From Paralichthys olivaceus (taxonomy: Eukaryota > Chordata > Actinopteri > Pleuronectiformes > Paralichthyidae): DNA of 64,000 nucleotides. The stretch covers positions 26,765,316 through 26,829,315 of the forward strand of contig NC_091098.1 of assembly GCF_024713975.1 (NCBI RefSeq). Reading direction: 5' to 3'. Position numbers and translations under genes: made by a program. Positions 35,349 to 47,400 of this stretch are shown here, piece by piece. The notes below the pieces were generated by a model. The model did not search any database and had not been told where the DNA came from. It saw only the letters and a program-made list of their open reading frames with translations. Position 1 is the stretch's first letter; the number at the start of each line of letters is the position of its first letter.

Positions 35349-35386
35349 GTGTGTGTGTGGGGGAGGGGGGAGGGGGGGGGGGGGGC
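35349..35386. repeat. guanine-rich tract, possible G-quadruplex
   Basis: Runs of G of lengths 3 to more than 10 separated by single A or T bases on the plus strand. The sequence shows the composition; folding is inferred. Confidence 0.6.
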
Positions 35387-35511
35387 ACTAGCATTAGTTT
35401 CACTCTGAGTGACAGCGGGAGATTGAGAGGACTATCTCAGGGCTCCTGTGGCGTCTCTCTGTTGTTCAGCTAAAATAAGTTCATAGCGTCGCCCATTGTT
35501 CTGGGATACAC

Positions 35512-35512
35512 T

Positions 35513-35589
<77 letters not shown>

Positions 35590-35673
35590 TGTGTGTGAGT
35601 GTGTGTGTGAGTGAGTGCGTTCGTGAGTGCGTGTGTGTGTGTGTGTGTGTGAGGACCTGCAAGATGTAGAATT

Positions 35674-35738
<65 letters not shown>

Positions 35739-36075
35739 CTGGTGTATCAGCGGTGTGAGTTGTCGTCCAGCTGATCTGTCAGAGGATCTACATTCTGTCA
35801 TTTTGGTATTAACACTGTTATAATTTGTATCATTACACCGTGTCACACTCATGTTCACTGAGCTGCCTGCTGGTGGTTGACACTGTGTGTGTACATGTGT
35901 GTGTGTACGTGTGTGTGTGTACATGTGTGTGTGTACATGTGTGTTTTCTGTGTGTGTGTACATGTGTGTGTGTACATGTGTGTGTGTACATGTGTGTGTG
36001 TACATGTGTGTGTACATGTGTGTGTGTACATGTGTGTGTGTACATGTGTGTGTACATGTGTGTTTTCTGTGTGTT
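35512..36075. repeat. long (TG)n tracts and a 'gtgtacatgtgt' array
   Basis: (TG)n at 35512-35587, 35633-35652 and 35682-35736; then 'gtgtacatgtgtgt' units of 12 to 14 bases at 35884-36075 interrupted twice by 'ttttctgtgt'. Unique sequence separates them. Confidence 0.9.
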
Positions 36076-36099
36076 GCTCTTGGTAACTGGTCCGTGTCC

Positions 36100-36192
36100 C
36101 ATCTACTAACATGGAGGAGGAGGGTTTATGACCTATACTGCAGCCAGACACCAGGGGGCGTCATGTCGTCCATCTTTATTCACATTTCTGAT
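36100..36192 (+). mobile_element. dispersed short repeat with a CTCF-like core, copy A
   Basis: The string 'gggtttatgacctatactgc' + 'agccagacaccagggggcg' + 'tcatgtcgtccatctttatt' recurs at 37450-37515 and 42955-43025, and in reverse at 50860-50935, 55615-55760 and 59265-59500. The core is ACACCAGGGGGCG at 36148-36160. Confidence 0.6.
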
Positions 36193-37449
36193 TGTTTGAT
36201 AATTGTTTTACATGATTTTATAAATATTGAATCTGATCTTTATTGATCAACTGTGAATGAACGATGATCAGGATTCATTCTCCTGCACATTGAGACCATC
36301 GATCCTCGTGATGAACGATGAAGACACATCGCTACGATCACCACAGAGAAGTGCGATGATTCACGGTCTCATCTAAATATCCGCGCTCGTACGTGATGGT
36401 CGCTTGCGTCGACAGCTGTTGAAGAACCTGACGTCACCTCCACTCGTCCTCCCGCTGAAAAGGTCTGATGAGTGTTGGACATGCATTTCTAGCGAGTTGT
36501 GGTTCGAGCGTTCAGCAGCTGAACGTTCCTGTCAACACGTAATCGACAGATTTCCTGTGTCTGCCCCCTGCTGTTTGTTATTGGAACTGTTAAAGTTAAA
36601 TAAAGCGAATTAAAAAGCTGCAGTTTGTTTTATTTTCCCTGATTTTGATTTAAAGTTAATTTTCTTTGACCGTTGATGACAAATCTGTTTGATTGATGGA
36701 TTCATATTCTTATTTGTTCAGTAACTTCGCCTCATTAATAAAAGTGGAAACAACAAACAATAAAAAACTGCCTTGACAAAAGGAGGATTTGTGTGTGTGT
36801 GTGTGTGTGCGTGTGTGTGTGTGTGTGTGTTATTAAGGGTGTGTGAGTCAGTATTTAAGCTTCACACAAAGTTATCCTGGATTAGAGAGAATCAGCTGGA
36901 GAGACAACTGGAGGGAGAGCGAGGGATGGAGGGAGACAAAGAGACGAGAGGAGGAAAAACAAAAGAGCAGGAGGCGGAGTCACATTCACATAAAACTGAG
37001 AGAAACAAACGAATGTTCGGTTTTTTTCCGAGAGAAACTCAAAGCTCTCTGGGAAACGAGCCGTCGTTCCTCCACTCGTCCACTGGAGGCAGCTGACCGG
37101 AGGTGGACGAGTGGATGTGGGACAGTGATGGACGGAGTGGAGGACGGAGAAATCTAAACTTTATTTATAAAACACTTCTTCACACAGAGCTGAGCTGCAA
37201 GAAAAGAAAGTGAACAGAAGGAAAAAAATAAAATCATCTTTTTAATCCATGAATAACGATGAACAATAAAAAAACAATTCATGTGAAATATTTACACCGA
37301 CATGAATCTTTTTCACTAAAACTCAAACTTTACTTGTTTTAGTCATTTAAAAAAAAAATTGGTGACCGAATTAAAAACATTCATTTCAAATTTGTTAAAA
37401 ATTTATTTAACATCCACTTTGATTTTTAAGTTGGGTCCCATGCGTTGAC

Positions 37450-37515
37450 ATGTAGGAGGCCGGCCACCAGGGGGCGACTGAGATGTTTTGACGTCCATCT
37501 TTATTTACAGTCGTT
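37450..37515 (+). mobile_element. dispersed short repeat with a CTCF-like core, copy B
   Basis: CCACCAGGGGGCG lies at 37464-37476, followed by 'gacgtccatctttatttaca'. Part of the family described for copy A. Confidence 0.55.
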
Positions 37516-38400
37516 TGAATCAATCAGCGTCTTGAACTCTGCGTTAAGTGATAAAATAAATAATTTAGTTTAAGAGCTTTTATTTTCACATTTGCAGTTT
37601 TTTGAGGTTTAAAATCATCGTGTTCATTTTTTTTAGCAGAATAACAAACGTTCGTTTAGCTGAGTTTAGTTTATCCTCTGGGGAGAAGGAATACCGACAC
37701 ACTCCGCTGGGTCCTCGTGGGATCGGCTCTAGATTCATAACTCGCCAAAGTTAAAACACATTTTCATGACGAGCGAGTCATCAAATCTGATCCAGGATTT
37801 GAAGCCACTTCCGTGACAAACATTCGGCATCATGGGAGATTAAGATGGAGTCTGTGTTTTGGTTAGAGGACAGAAGCATCGCTGACGTCAGGAGACAGAT
37901 GTCACGTCACTGTCCGTCTGTCCCATGTCAGAGACTCCTTCAAACATGGCAACAACACACGTGTTGTCCCAGGATTTGTTTTGCGTCGTGATGAAGCTAA
38001 TAAACGAATAATCGGAGTAACGATCAAAGTTGCAAAAATAAGGGGCGGGACAAGCTGTGACCTGATTCTGGGTCAGCGACGTGAGCGCTGCTCTGAGACA
38101 CAGTGAGTTAACAACTTTACATCGTAGATCTAATTTAAATAAAAAGGTCCGAAGTGATGAACAATCATTTCTTTAAACAGGAGAGGATGGAGAGAGGGAG
38201 AGGTGGAGGTCTGATGACCATAGATGGATGGATGGATGAGTCCATGAGAGAGAAAGAGAGAAGGTGGCTCAGCTTCCATAGATAGACCAGATACAGTAGC
38301 TGAGACCGAGGATGAGGAGGAGCACAATAGTTTTGCCTCTGCTTCATTTTGGTTTTCCGTGAGGAATCGTCAGGCCTTCTATGACCGTCCACTGACACCA

Positions 38401-38581
38401 GCTCCACCAATCAGCTGCAGCGGAGGAGGTCACGTGCTGCGTTGACCTTTACAGAGAGGTTATAAAGGGAGGCGACGCTCTGTCCACTCACTGATTCTGT
38501 TCTTCAGATCATCCTCACATACCGTGCTGCCGCAGAGACACTGAATCCACCGCCAGCTTCAGCCCAGACCAACCTGACACC
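38401..38581 (+). promoter_or_regulatory. myh7b core promoter and non-coding first exon
   Basis: CCAATCAG at 38406-38413, CAGCTG at 38412-38417, CACGTG at 38431-38436 and TATAAA at 38461-38466 lie in order. A transcribed leader of about 90 bases then ends CTGACACC|GTGAGTAC at 38581. The arrangement (TATA, E-boxes, short leader, long first intron) fits a striated-muscle myosin gene. The start site (about 38490) is inferred from the TATA position. Confidence 0.6.
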
Positions 38582-39292
38582 GTGAGTACAACCCGATTCA
38601 TTCATCGTGTCCTCGCTCACAGAGTCTCTGAAGACGAGTGAGTCTCTGAAGACGAGTGAGTCTCAGCGGAGGAAAGTGTCCAGAGCTGCTGAACTCAAAA
38701 ATACAAACCGTTATAATTTATACACCAAAGAAGAAGTTGGTGATAAATACAAACATGATACCGAAGCTGCTGCTGAAGCTTCGTCTTCAGTTTGTCTCAA
38801 GTTTTCAGGGCCGAGTCAACCATCGTGAGCTTCAGCGATGAGTTCACGTGAAGCCGATCTGCTCCGTCAATCAAACAATCACAAACATCTGAAGAGTCAG
38901 AGTGAATTTAAAATCCTCAGCAGAACTCCGAGGTTTGTGATTTCAACTAATGCTTTTTATCAAACTTAATAATCTGAGTTCATGCTCTGCTCATACAGAG
39001 TTTTATAATGTCGGAGTCACGAGGACGTGTTGTTGTTTCTGAATCAGGTTGATGATTGTTTAATGAAGAAGCTGTAATTCACCCACATGTCCACCAGTGG
39101 GACTCAGAGCAGTGGGCTGCGTTTTAGAGGACGATAAAAACTTTACGGATGTTGGTTCGGTTCAGGGTCGTCACCTTCGGGAGAATTAGACTCGTCAGTC
39201 ACGCAGACGACATTTTATTTCTCTGCTTTGGTGTCGTGATTGTTGCTCAGGGTGGATTTACAACACGATGTAGCATTACTACAAAATAAAAT

Positions 39293-39328
<36 letters not shown>

Positions 39329-39695
39329 GGGAGAGAGAGAGAGGGAGAGAGAGAGAATGAAGCAACGAAACAATAAGTTACAGATTTTGTTTTTATGAGA
39401 AGTCTAAAAAAATAATTTAAAATTATATCTTTTTTAGTATCTTTTGTTTTTGTAGAATTAGACACATTCATGAACTCTGACACGTTTACATGTTCATATA
39501 TGTAATATGTGCCTATAAATATATATTGTTTTAATTCCTCTGTGATCTCACACTGGATTCTGTTTTTATAAAAAGCAAAGAGTGAATGTCTTCATGTGTT
39601 TCTGATTCCAAGTTAAGACCCGATCACAAAGAACAAACATCTGCTGTCTGACAGTAAATATCACTGGTTATATTTACTGGGAGGATTTGTGCTGG

Positions 39696-39769
<74 letters not shown>

Positions 39770-40670
39770 CGGAGCGCGGGCTCAGGCATGAAAAGACAAT
39801 AATACAGGGAGAGTCTGCTGCAGCAGCTGCTCTGAAATCCTGAGTAATGTGTGGAGGTAAATGTGAAAACTGCTGCCGTGCCAGTTTGTTGACATCATAG
39901 TTTAGAGCTCGTTCGTCTTCACACAGAAGCTAAATAAAGATTTTCACTGAAAGAGACAAACAGTCGTTTGACGTTTTTCAATAATAATTCTGGTGACGGT
40001 TGTAGTTTTTATCTTATTTATTATTTAACTGACCATTTCTATACTGAATCAAACTGATGAATCTGATCCTTTGTTTCCAAAACTGTCAAAACTCATCAAT
40101 TCACGGACAAATACTCAAATACTACTGTGGACAAATACTACTGTGGACAAATACTGCTGTGGACAAATACTGCTGTGGACAAATACTGCTGTGGACAAAT
40201 ACTACTGTGAACAAATACTACTGTGGACAAATACTGCTGTGGACAAATACTACTGTGAACAAATACTACTGTGGACAAATACTGCTGTGGACAAATACTA
40301 CTGTGAACAAATACTACTGTGAACAAATACTACTGTGGACAAATACTACTGTGGACAAATACTACTGTGGACAAATACTGCTGTGGACAAATACTACTGT
40401 GGACAAATACTACAGCAGCAGGTGTGGATTAATCCACTAGGTCTTAGTTTAAGAAGTGAACGATACAGTTTGGATTGTCCATCTTCACACTCGGCTGTGA
40501 TCGGTCAAACATCGTCCTCACCTCACCTGTCTTAATTAGGGGGCGTGTCAGACGAGCTACTAGGTGTAAACTATGCAAAAGCACACGAGGTCACGTGACG
40601 TCGCAGTGAGGTTGAAAGGTTCCTGAGGTTCGGAGAAACATCTGTAAACAATCCTTGGTTCTGTGCTCAG
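38582..40670 (+). other. myh7b 5' UTR intron
   Basis: It runs from the GTGAGTAC donor to CTGTGCTCAG directly before the ATG at 40671. It contains an (AG)n tract at 39295-39357, (TG)n at 39699-39768 and a 16-bp minisatellite at 40108-40412. A second non-coding exon inside cannot be excluded. Confidence 0.5.
40108..40412. repeat. 16-bp minisatellite 'tactactgtggacaaa', about 19 copies
   Basis: Variants are tactGct and gtgAac. Because 16 is not a multiple of three, open frames through it cycle through all phases. It lies about 260 bases upstream of the myh7b start exon. Confidence 0.92.
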
Positions 40671-41429
40671 ATGTCTCGGTTCCTGGATTTGGCCGAGTTT
40701 GGAGAAGCTGCTCGCTTCATTCGTCTCACCAACCTGGAGCAGCTGGCGGCGATGGCCCAGGCCTTCGATGGTATGAACACAGTTCTATAAATTCACCGGG
40801 TCCTGCGGTGCAAAGCTTGTGTGTTTGTTTGTGTGTAGAAATAAAAATATGTGTGATTCTCTTTTCTCAGGTACGAAGCGTGTTTGGATGCCTGACGAGA
40901 CTGAAGCGTATATTGAAGTGGAGCTGAAAGAAGTGAATGGAGACAAGTCCACTGTGGAGACCAAGGACGGACGGGTGGGTTAGTCAGTCAGTCAGTTAGT
41001 TAGTTAGTTAATTAGTCAGTTAGTTAGTAAGTTAGTCAGTTAGTTAGTTAGTAAGTTGTGAAAATAAAATTCCAATAAATTGTCATATTGCAATAAGATG
41101 TGATATCAAATAGTAATACTTTAAGAATCAGAATATTTAAAAAACACGAGGTATCAACTCGTTTACCTGTGACAGTGTTGGTCATGTGATCTTCACGTCG
41201 AGGATCAACATGTTGTTTCCTGTGTTTCAGTTTCTGATTGTGAAAGGAGACGACCTCCAGCCCATGAACCCCTCGAGGTTCGACATGTTGGAGGACATGG
41301 CCATGTTGACTCACCTGAACGAAGCGTCCGTCCTTTTCAACCTGAGGAGACGATACAGCATGTGGATGATCTACGTACGCATCTGTCCAGAGTGAGCGTC
41401 CCCCAACCTGAGACACTGTCTTTATTCTC

Positions 41430-41485
<56 letters not shown>

Positions 41486-44400
41486 CAGACCTACTCGGGG
41501 CTGTTCTGTGTCACAGTCAATCCTTACAAGTGGCTGCCGGTTTACTCTCGTGAGGTGGTAGCGGCCTATAAAGGGAGGCGGCGCACAGAGACTCCGCCCC
41601 ACATCTACGCCATCGCCGACAACGCCTACATCGACCTGCTGCAGAGTGAGTCTCATTCGACCTTTGACCTCTAACCTCGGTGATGCATCCCGACATCACC
41701 TGAAGGATTTAATTATCCCCATATTATCTTATTATATGGTCATTTAGACGACATGTTACCCATAAGTCACTGCTCTACTCTGAGTTCTCCTGTTCCTCCA
41801 CAGATCGAGAGAACCAGTCGATGCTCATCACGTGAGTCTCAACCACAGCTGCTTTAACTTTAAATTCTAATTCATCGACAACATGATCAACAACACTACA
41901 ATGATAACGAGTGTGATCAGAAATAATAAAAATAACTTTATTTAAAGAGAACATGCGGCACAAGAGGAAAACAAATGGTTTAAATACAGACGGGAATAAT
42001 CTCTTAATGATAACAGTAATAAAAGAGTCTTGTGCTGTGTGTTGTGTGTGTTGTGTGTGGTTGTGTGTTGTGTATTCTCAGAGGTGAGTCTGGTGCAGGG
42101 AAAACCGTCAACACTAAGAGAGTGATTCAGTATTTCGCCATCGTCGCTGCTCTGGGAGAAAATGTGAAGAAAGGAGTGAGTCATCTCGACATTTCTCTTC
42201 ACTGTTTTAAATACTTTATTATTATATTGTATTTTATATAAAATGCTGAGTCACGTAATGAAACTGTCTTTGTGCGTCTCTGTGTGTTCAGGGATCTTTG
42301 GAGGACCAGATCATTGAAGCTAATCCGGCTATGGAGGCGTTCGGCAACGCAAAAACCATCCGCAACGACAACTCCTCTCGTTTTGTGAGTTCATTGACGA
42401 CTGAGGCTTCATCACTGTTAAAGGTTGAATATTTATTATTGTGTGATGATGAGTTTGTGTTTGTGTAGGGAAAGTTCATCAGGATTCACTTCGGGACCAC
42501 AGGGAAGCTGGCGTCAGCCGACATCGACATTTGTGAGTTTTTAATCAACTTCAGATTTTCTGCAGCAGTTTCTGGATATTTAAACTTTGTTTAGAGTTTC
42601 TGGATGTTTGTGTGTTTTTATCTGTTTGTCTGTTTTTACATATTAAGAATATTTATTTAAATAAGTGAATATTTTTCCTAAACAGGAAATAAAACATACA
42701 CACAGACGTTTTGTTGATAAGAAGCTGTTGTACAGACTTTCCCTCAGCATCCCCGACTCTGACCGACTTCCATCGTCCCTGAACGGTCAGACTCAAAAAT
42801 AAAACTTCGTTTGTTCCTTTTCATCAGATCTTCTGGAAAAATCTAGAGTTGTGTTCCAGCAGCCCGGAGAGAGGAGCTACCACATCTACTACCAGATCAT
42901 GTCCAATCACAAACCAGAGCTACAAGGTAACCCCGCCCACAGACGATGAAAAAGGGAGGTGGGGTTTATGATCTGTACTGAAACCAGCCACCAGGGGGCG
43001 ATCCAGATGCTTTATCGTTGATAAGCTGTAAGATTTGTGGTTGTCGGGTGTTGCAGACATGTTGCTGGTGAGCACCAACCCCTACGACTACCACTTCTGC
43101 TGCCAGGGTGAGACCAAGGTGGAGAGCATCAACGACGGGGAGGAGCTGAAGCTCACTGACGTAAGAAAGTAACCTGCGAGCTCGAAGAGACGCACTGACC
43201 CCCCCGATGTCACATTAACTCTGACCTCTGCCTGTGTCCAGCACGCCATGGACACGCTGGGCTTCACTCCCGAAGAGAAGTACGGCTGCTACAAGATCGT
43301 TGGCGCCATCATGCACTTCGGTAACATGAAGTTCAAGAAGAAACAGCGAGAGGAGCAGGCCGAGGCCGACGGCACCGAGAGTAAGAGCGGCCCCACGAGA
43401 GCTGTGGACGCACAACACTGCAGGAAGACACAAAACACACAAACATGGAAACACATCCGTCCAACATTCATCTTATCTCATCAGTAAAGACAGAATGTTT
43501 GGTTTTATCTGTCCTCAGCGTGAAGTGAAGTCCCTGTACCTTAGAATCCATACTGTACTTCACAGTACATCCATTACTGTTAACTGTTGTGTGAAATGAA
43601 CATACTGTGTACATGTACATGATACTCGTGTGTCCAGGTGAGGATAAGGCAGCCTATCTGATGGGCATCAGCTCTGCTGACCTGCTGAAAGGCCTCCTGA
43701 ACCCCCGCGTCAAGGTCGGAAACGAGTTCATTGTGAAAGGACAAACTGTGGAACAGGTAACCAGATCTTCTTCAGACTCTTCTCACCATAGAATACTGAG
43801 TCCACCTGGTGATTGTATTTGTCTCTGTGTAGGTTAACTTTGCAGTTGCAGCCCTGGCTAAAGCCACCTACGACCGTATGTTTAAGTGGTTGGTGAGTCG
43901 TATCAACTCGTCCTTATACACCGCGCTGCCTCGTCAGTACTTCATCGGAGTCCTCGACATCGCCGGCTTCGAGATCTTTGAGGTAAAGAAGAGAGAAGGA
44001 CGGAGACATCCCGTCAAGATCCACAAGTTCCCTCAAACACAAAACATCAATACATTTGCAGGTGTAGAAATAGTCGTGGAGCTGCATCTTATAAATCCTG
44101 AATCAGCTGGTTTCCAAGTGTCGCCTCGTGTTTCTCATCTTCGTCTTGAGCTCGACTAAACATGTCCCGAGCCTGTTAGCCTGGATTAGCAGTTAGCTTC
44201 TGTGACCTGACCAGGAATGAATGATATCCTTGGTTAGCAGTTAGTGTTAGCAGAGAATTAATGCTAGCATGGGCTAATCCCAAAAGAAACGTTGACCTTT
44301 TCCTTTAAAAGAAAATCAGGTTACAGAGGTTAAAATAATCTGAATATGGACTTTCGTCATTAACGGGCTTTCATTGGAGACTTAACTTACTCACATTTTA

Positions 44401-47400
44401 AATGTTTGAGCCAGTGACATTAAATATATTTTGACAAATCTGTCAAGAAGTAAAAACAGCTGAAACAAAAAACATGATAAAAACATTCCAGGCTTTTTTT
44501 TTAAGTTGCCGTTGTTCGGAGCGACGACCCTTCACATTTCTACAATCTGAGCTTCGGCCCTGCAGGGAAAACTTGTCTGTGACGCTTCACCTCTTCCTGC
44601 AGTTCAACAACTTTGAGCAGCTGTGCATCAACTTCACCAACGAGAGGCTGCAGCAGTACTTCAACCACCACATGTTCATCCAGGAGCAGGAGGAATACAA
44701 GATTGAGGGGATAGAGTGGACCTTCATCGACTTCGGTCTGGACTTACAGGCCTGCATAGACCTCATAGAGAAAGTGTGTTTGTGTGTGGGCGGTCATATC
44801 GTTGATTAACTCAAAGACCTGATGTAACACCTATAACAAAATAATCCATGATTCTGTGTGTAGCCCATGGGTATTCTGTCCATCATGGAGGAGGAGTGTA
44901 TGTTCCCCAAGGCCACGGACCAGAGCTTTAAAACCAAACTCTATGACAACCATCTGGGGAAGTCGCCCAACTTCCTGAGGCCGAGGATGGACAAGAAGCG
45001 CAAATATGAGTCGCACTTCGAGTTGGTTCACTATGCTGGCGTGGTGCGTATCAGCCCATATCCAGAAAATAAGAGTGTTTTTGAAAACTGATCCATTACA
45101 GCTGACGTTTCTCCATCACACAGTTTGTGACAATCATTGGTGAAATTAAAGTAAACACGCAGTCGGCCATAATAGAAATATCACCGTGTTGAATATGGAC
45201 AGAAACAGAAGTTACTTCACAATCACTGTTCTGTCATTGGTTCTTTCTGTACCAACACTTCCAGATATAGAAGAAATCGATTCCAGAACTAGAAGTTAGA
45301 TTTTTCCCACAATAACAATGGGTTTGTTATTCTGAAGAGCTCCATACACAGAAGAACCAAAATGGCGTCCCACGAGGCTTTATGCTCGGGCCCCTTCTTT
45401 CAGGATCTTTAGATTTCCACTAGGTCAGATTGTGGAATTCAACACAACATCACGAGATGGAATAGATAAAAAGAGAAACTTTTCTGTGAAGAGTTAAATC
45501 CATAGTTGACATTACGATGGAGAATATATTTTTTATTTCAGGTGCCGTACAACATCACAGGCTGGCTGGATAAAAACAGAGATCCTCTGAATGAGACGGT
45601 GGTGGTCCTTTTCCAGAAATCCTCCAACAAACTGATGGCTGGACTTTTTGAGAACTACATCACCACTGAGATGGGTAAAGAGCCAAAGATTGTCCAAAGA
45701 TTCAAATACCTCAAATTTCATAAAAACCCAGAGGTTTGCAAATTGGAAAAAAACCAATTAAAGGAAATAAATCTGAGGAAGACGTGTGAGTGAGATGTGG
45801 ATGAACAGTAAACAGGAACTGTTTGTGATGTTGTTTCAGCCAGTGATCCGAAGGCTGAAACTAGACACAGGAAGAAGAAAGCAGCTTCCTTCCAAACAGT
45901 TTCACAGTTACACAAGGTGAGCGGTTTTCACACTCGCCTCAGGAATGTTTGTTAAAGTTTAAAGTGGGAATAAACCGTCTCCATCACTTTAGACAGAACG
46001 TACTCACAACAGAATACAGTACGTTTGGTTCTTCAACCTCCTCGACTGGCTGTGATTGGTGGAGACTGTCGACACTCGGCTCACCTCATAGACGTCTCCA
46101 ACTCTTTGTCGTTGTGTGTTTAAATCCAGGAGAATCTTAAGAAGCTGATGGCGAACCTCCGCAGCACTCAGCCTCACTTCGTCCGCTGCATCATCCCCAA
46201 CGAGACCAAGACTCCAGGTAACCAAACTCCCCCCAGTGGTGAGGCGTCATGTTTTCACCTTGTCCCTCCGTCCGTCTCATTCTTGTAAACATGATATCTC
46301 AGATCGCTCTGAAGGGACTTTGACTCACTGATGAACTGATTACATTATGGTGGTCGAAGGTTAAAGGTCGAGGTCACAGTGGCCTCATATGAGATGACCC
46401 TGGTCAATATGAGGAAAAATATATGTCGACTGAAACTGCACTGGCTGGTGGAGGCATACAGCTGCAGTAGAACTGTTCTTGATGCTGTTGTTGGAGATGT
46501 TTCATGTGTTTCCATGTGATTTCCAGGTGTGATGGATCCTTTCCGGGTCCTCCACCAGCTGAGGTGTAACGGAGTCCTCGAAGGGATCAGGATTTGCAGG
46601 AAGGGCTTTCCGAACCGCATCCTTTACGCTGAGTTCAGACAGCGGTGAGTCCGAAATCTAACACAGAAATACAAGCTTCTGTTTCAGTCCGGTCTGTGCG
46701 CTGATACCTCCAGAGTTTACAGATGATTTTCAAACCTTCGGTGAATCCATGTGCACTTTTGTCTGTTTTCCCAGTTACCGCATTTTGAATCCCTCTGCGA
46801 TTCCGGAGGATTCCTTCGTGGACAGCAGGAAGGCCGTGGAGAAGCTGCTGGGCTCCCTGAACATCGACCACACCCAGTACAAGTTCGGACACACTAAGGT
46901 ACAACACAGATATTCTGTGTCATTGATTCCGCTGTTACCACAACTCACCTTAATGTGATCTGTTTTATTCCACTCTGCTCCTCAGGTATTCTTTAAGGCC
47001 GGTCTGTTGGGTCTGCTGGAGGACATGAGGGACACTCGTCTGTCTGAGATCCTCACCATCGTCCAGGCCATGTGCAGAGGGAAGTTGATGAGGAAACAAC
47101 GAGAGAAGCTGATACTGCAAAGGTCAATATGATATATCACCCAGTTTATCTACTTAATCGTGCTGGGAAAGAAAAATCACTGTATGCTTTGGAGAAAAAT
47201 GTCCCTCGTCTCTGTGATTCAGTAAAAACACAGTTGTCGTCTTTATTTCTTCTGATCAGAGAGGCTGTGATCGTGATCCAGTTCAACCTCAGAGCTTTCT
47301 ACACAGTGCGGACTTGGCCGTGGATGATGCTGTTCTATAAGATCCGCCCCCTGCTCAGGAGCGCCCAGGTGGAGAAAGAACTGGCTGCTCTGAACGAAGA

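Larger units (their letters stand above)
31522..38400. other. intergenic region between cdk16 and myh7b
   Basis: It starts with the cdk16 3' UTR (its end is not clear; I see no convincing AATAAA soon after the stop). It contains repeats at 31925-32160, 33787-33855, 34918-34978, 35349-35386, 35512-35735, 35884-36075 and 36789-36831, two copies of a CTCF-like-motif repeat (36100-36190, 37450-37515), and otherwise AT-rich sequence. No exon of a recognisable protein was found on either strand. Confidence 0.5.

Noticed and set aside
41048-41656. 202-codon minus-strand open frame opposite myh7b exons 3-4
   Set aside because: It is the antisense shadow of conserved myosin exons plus a (CA)n run, with no homology on its own.
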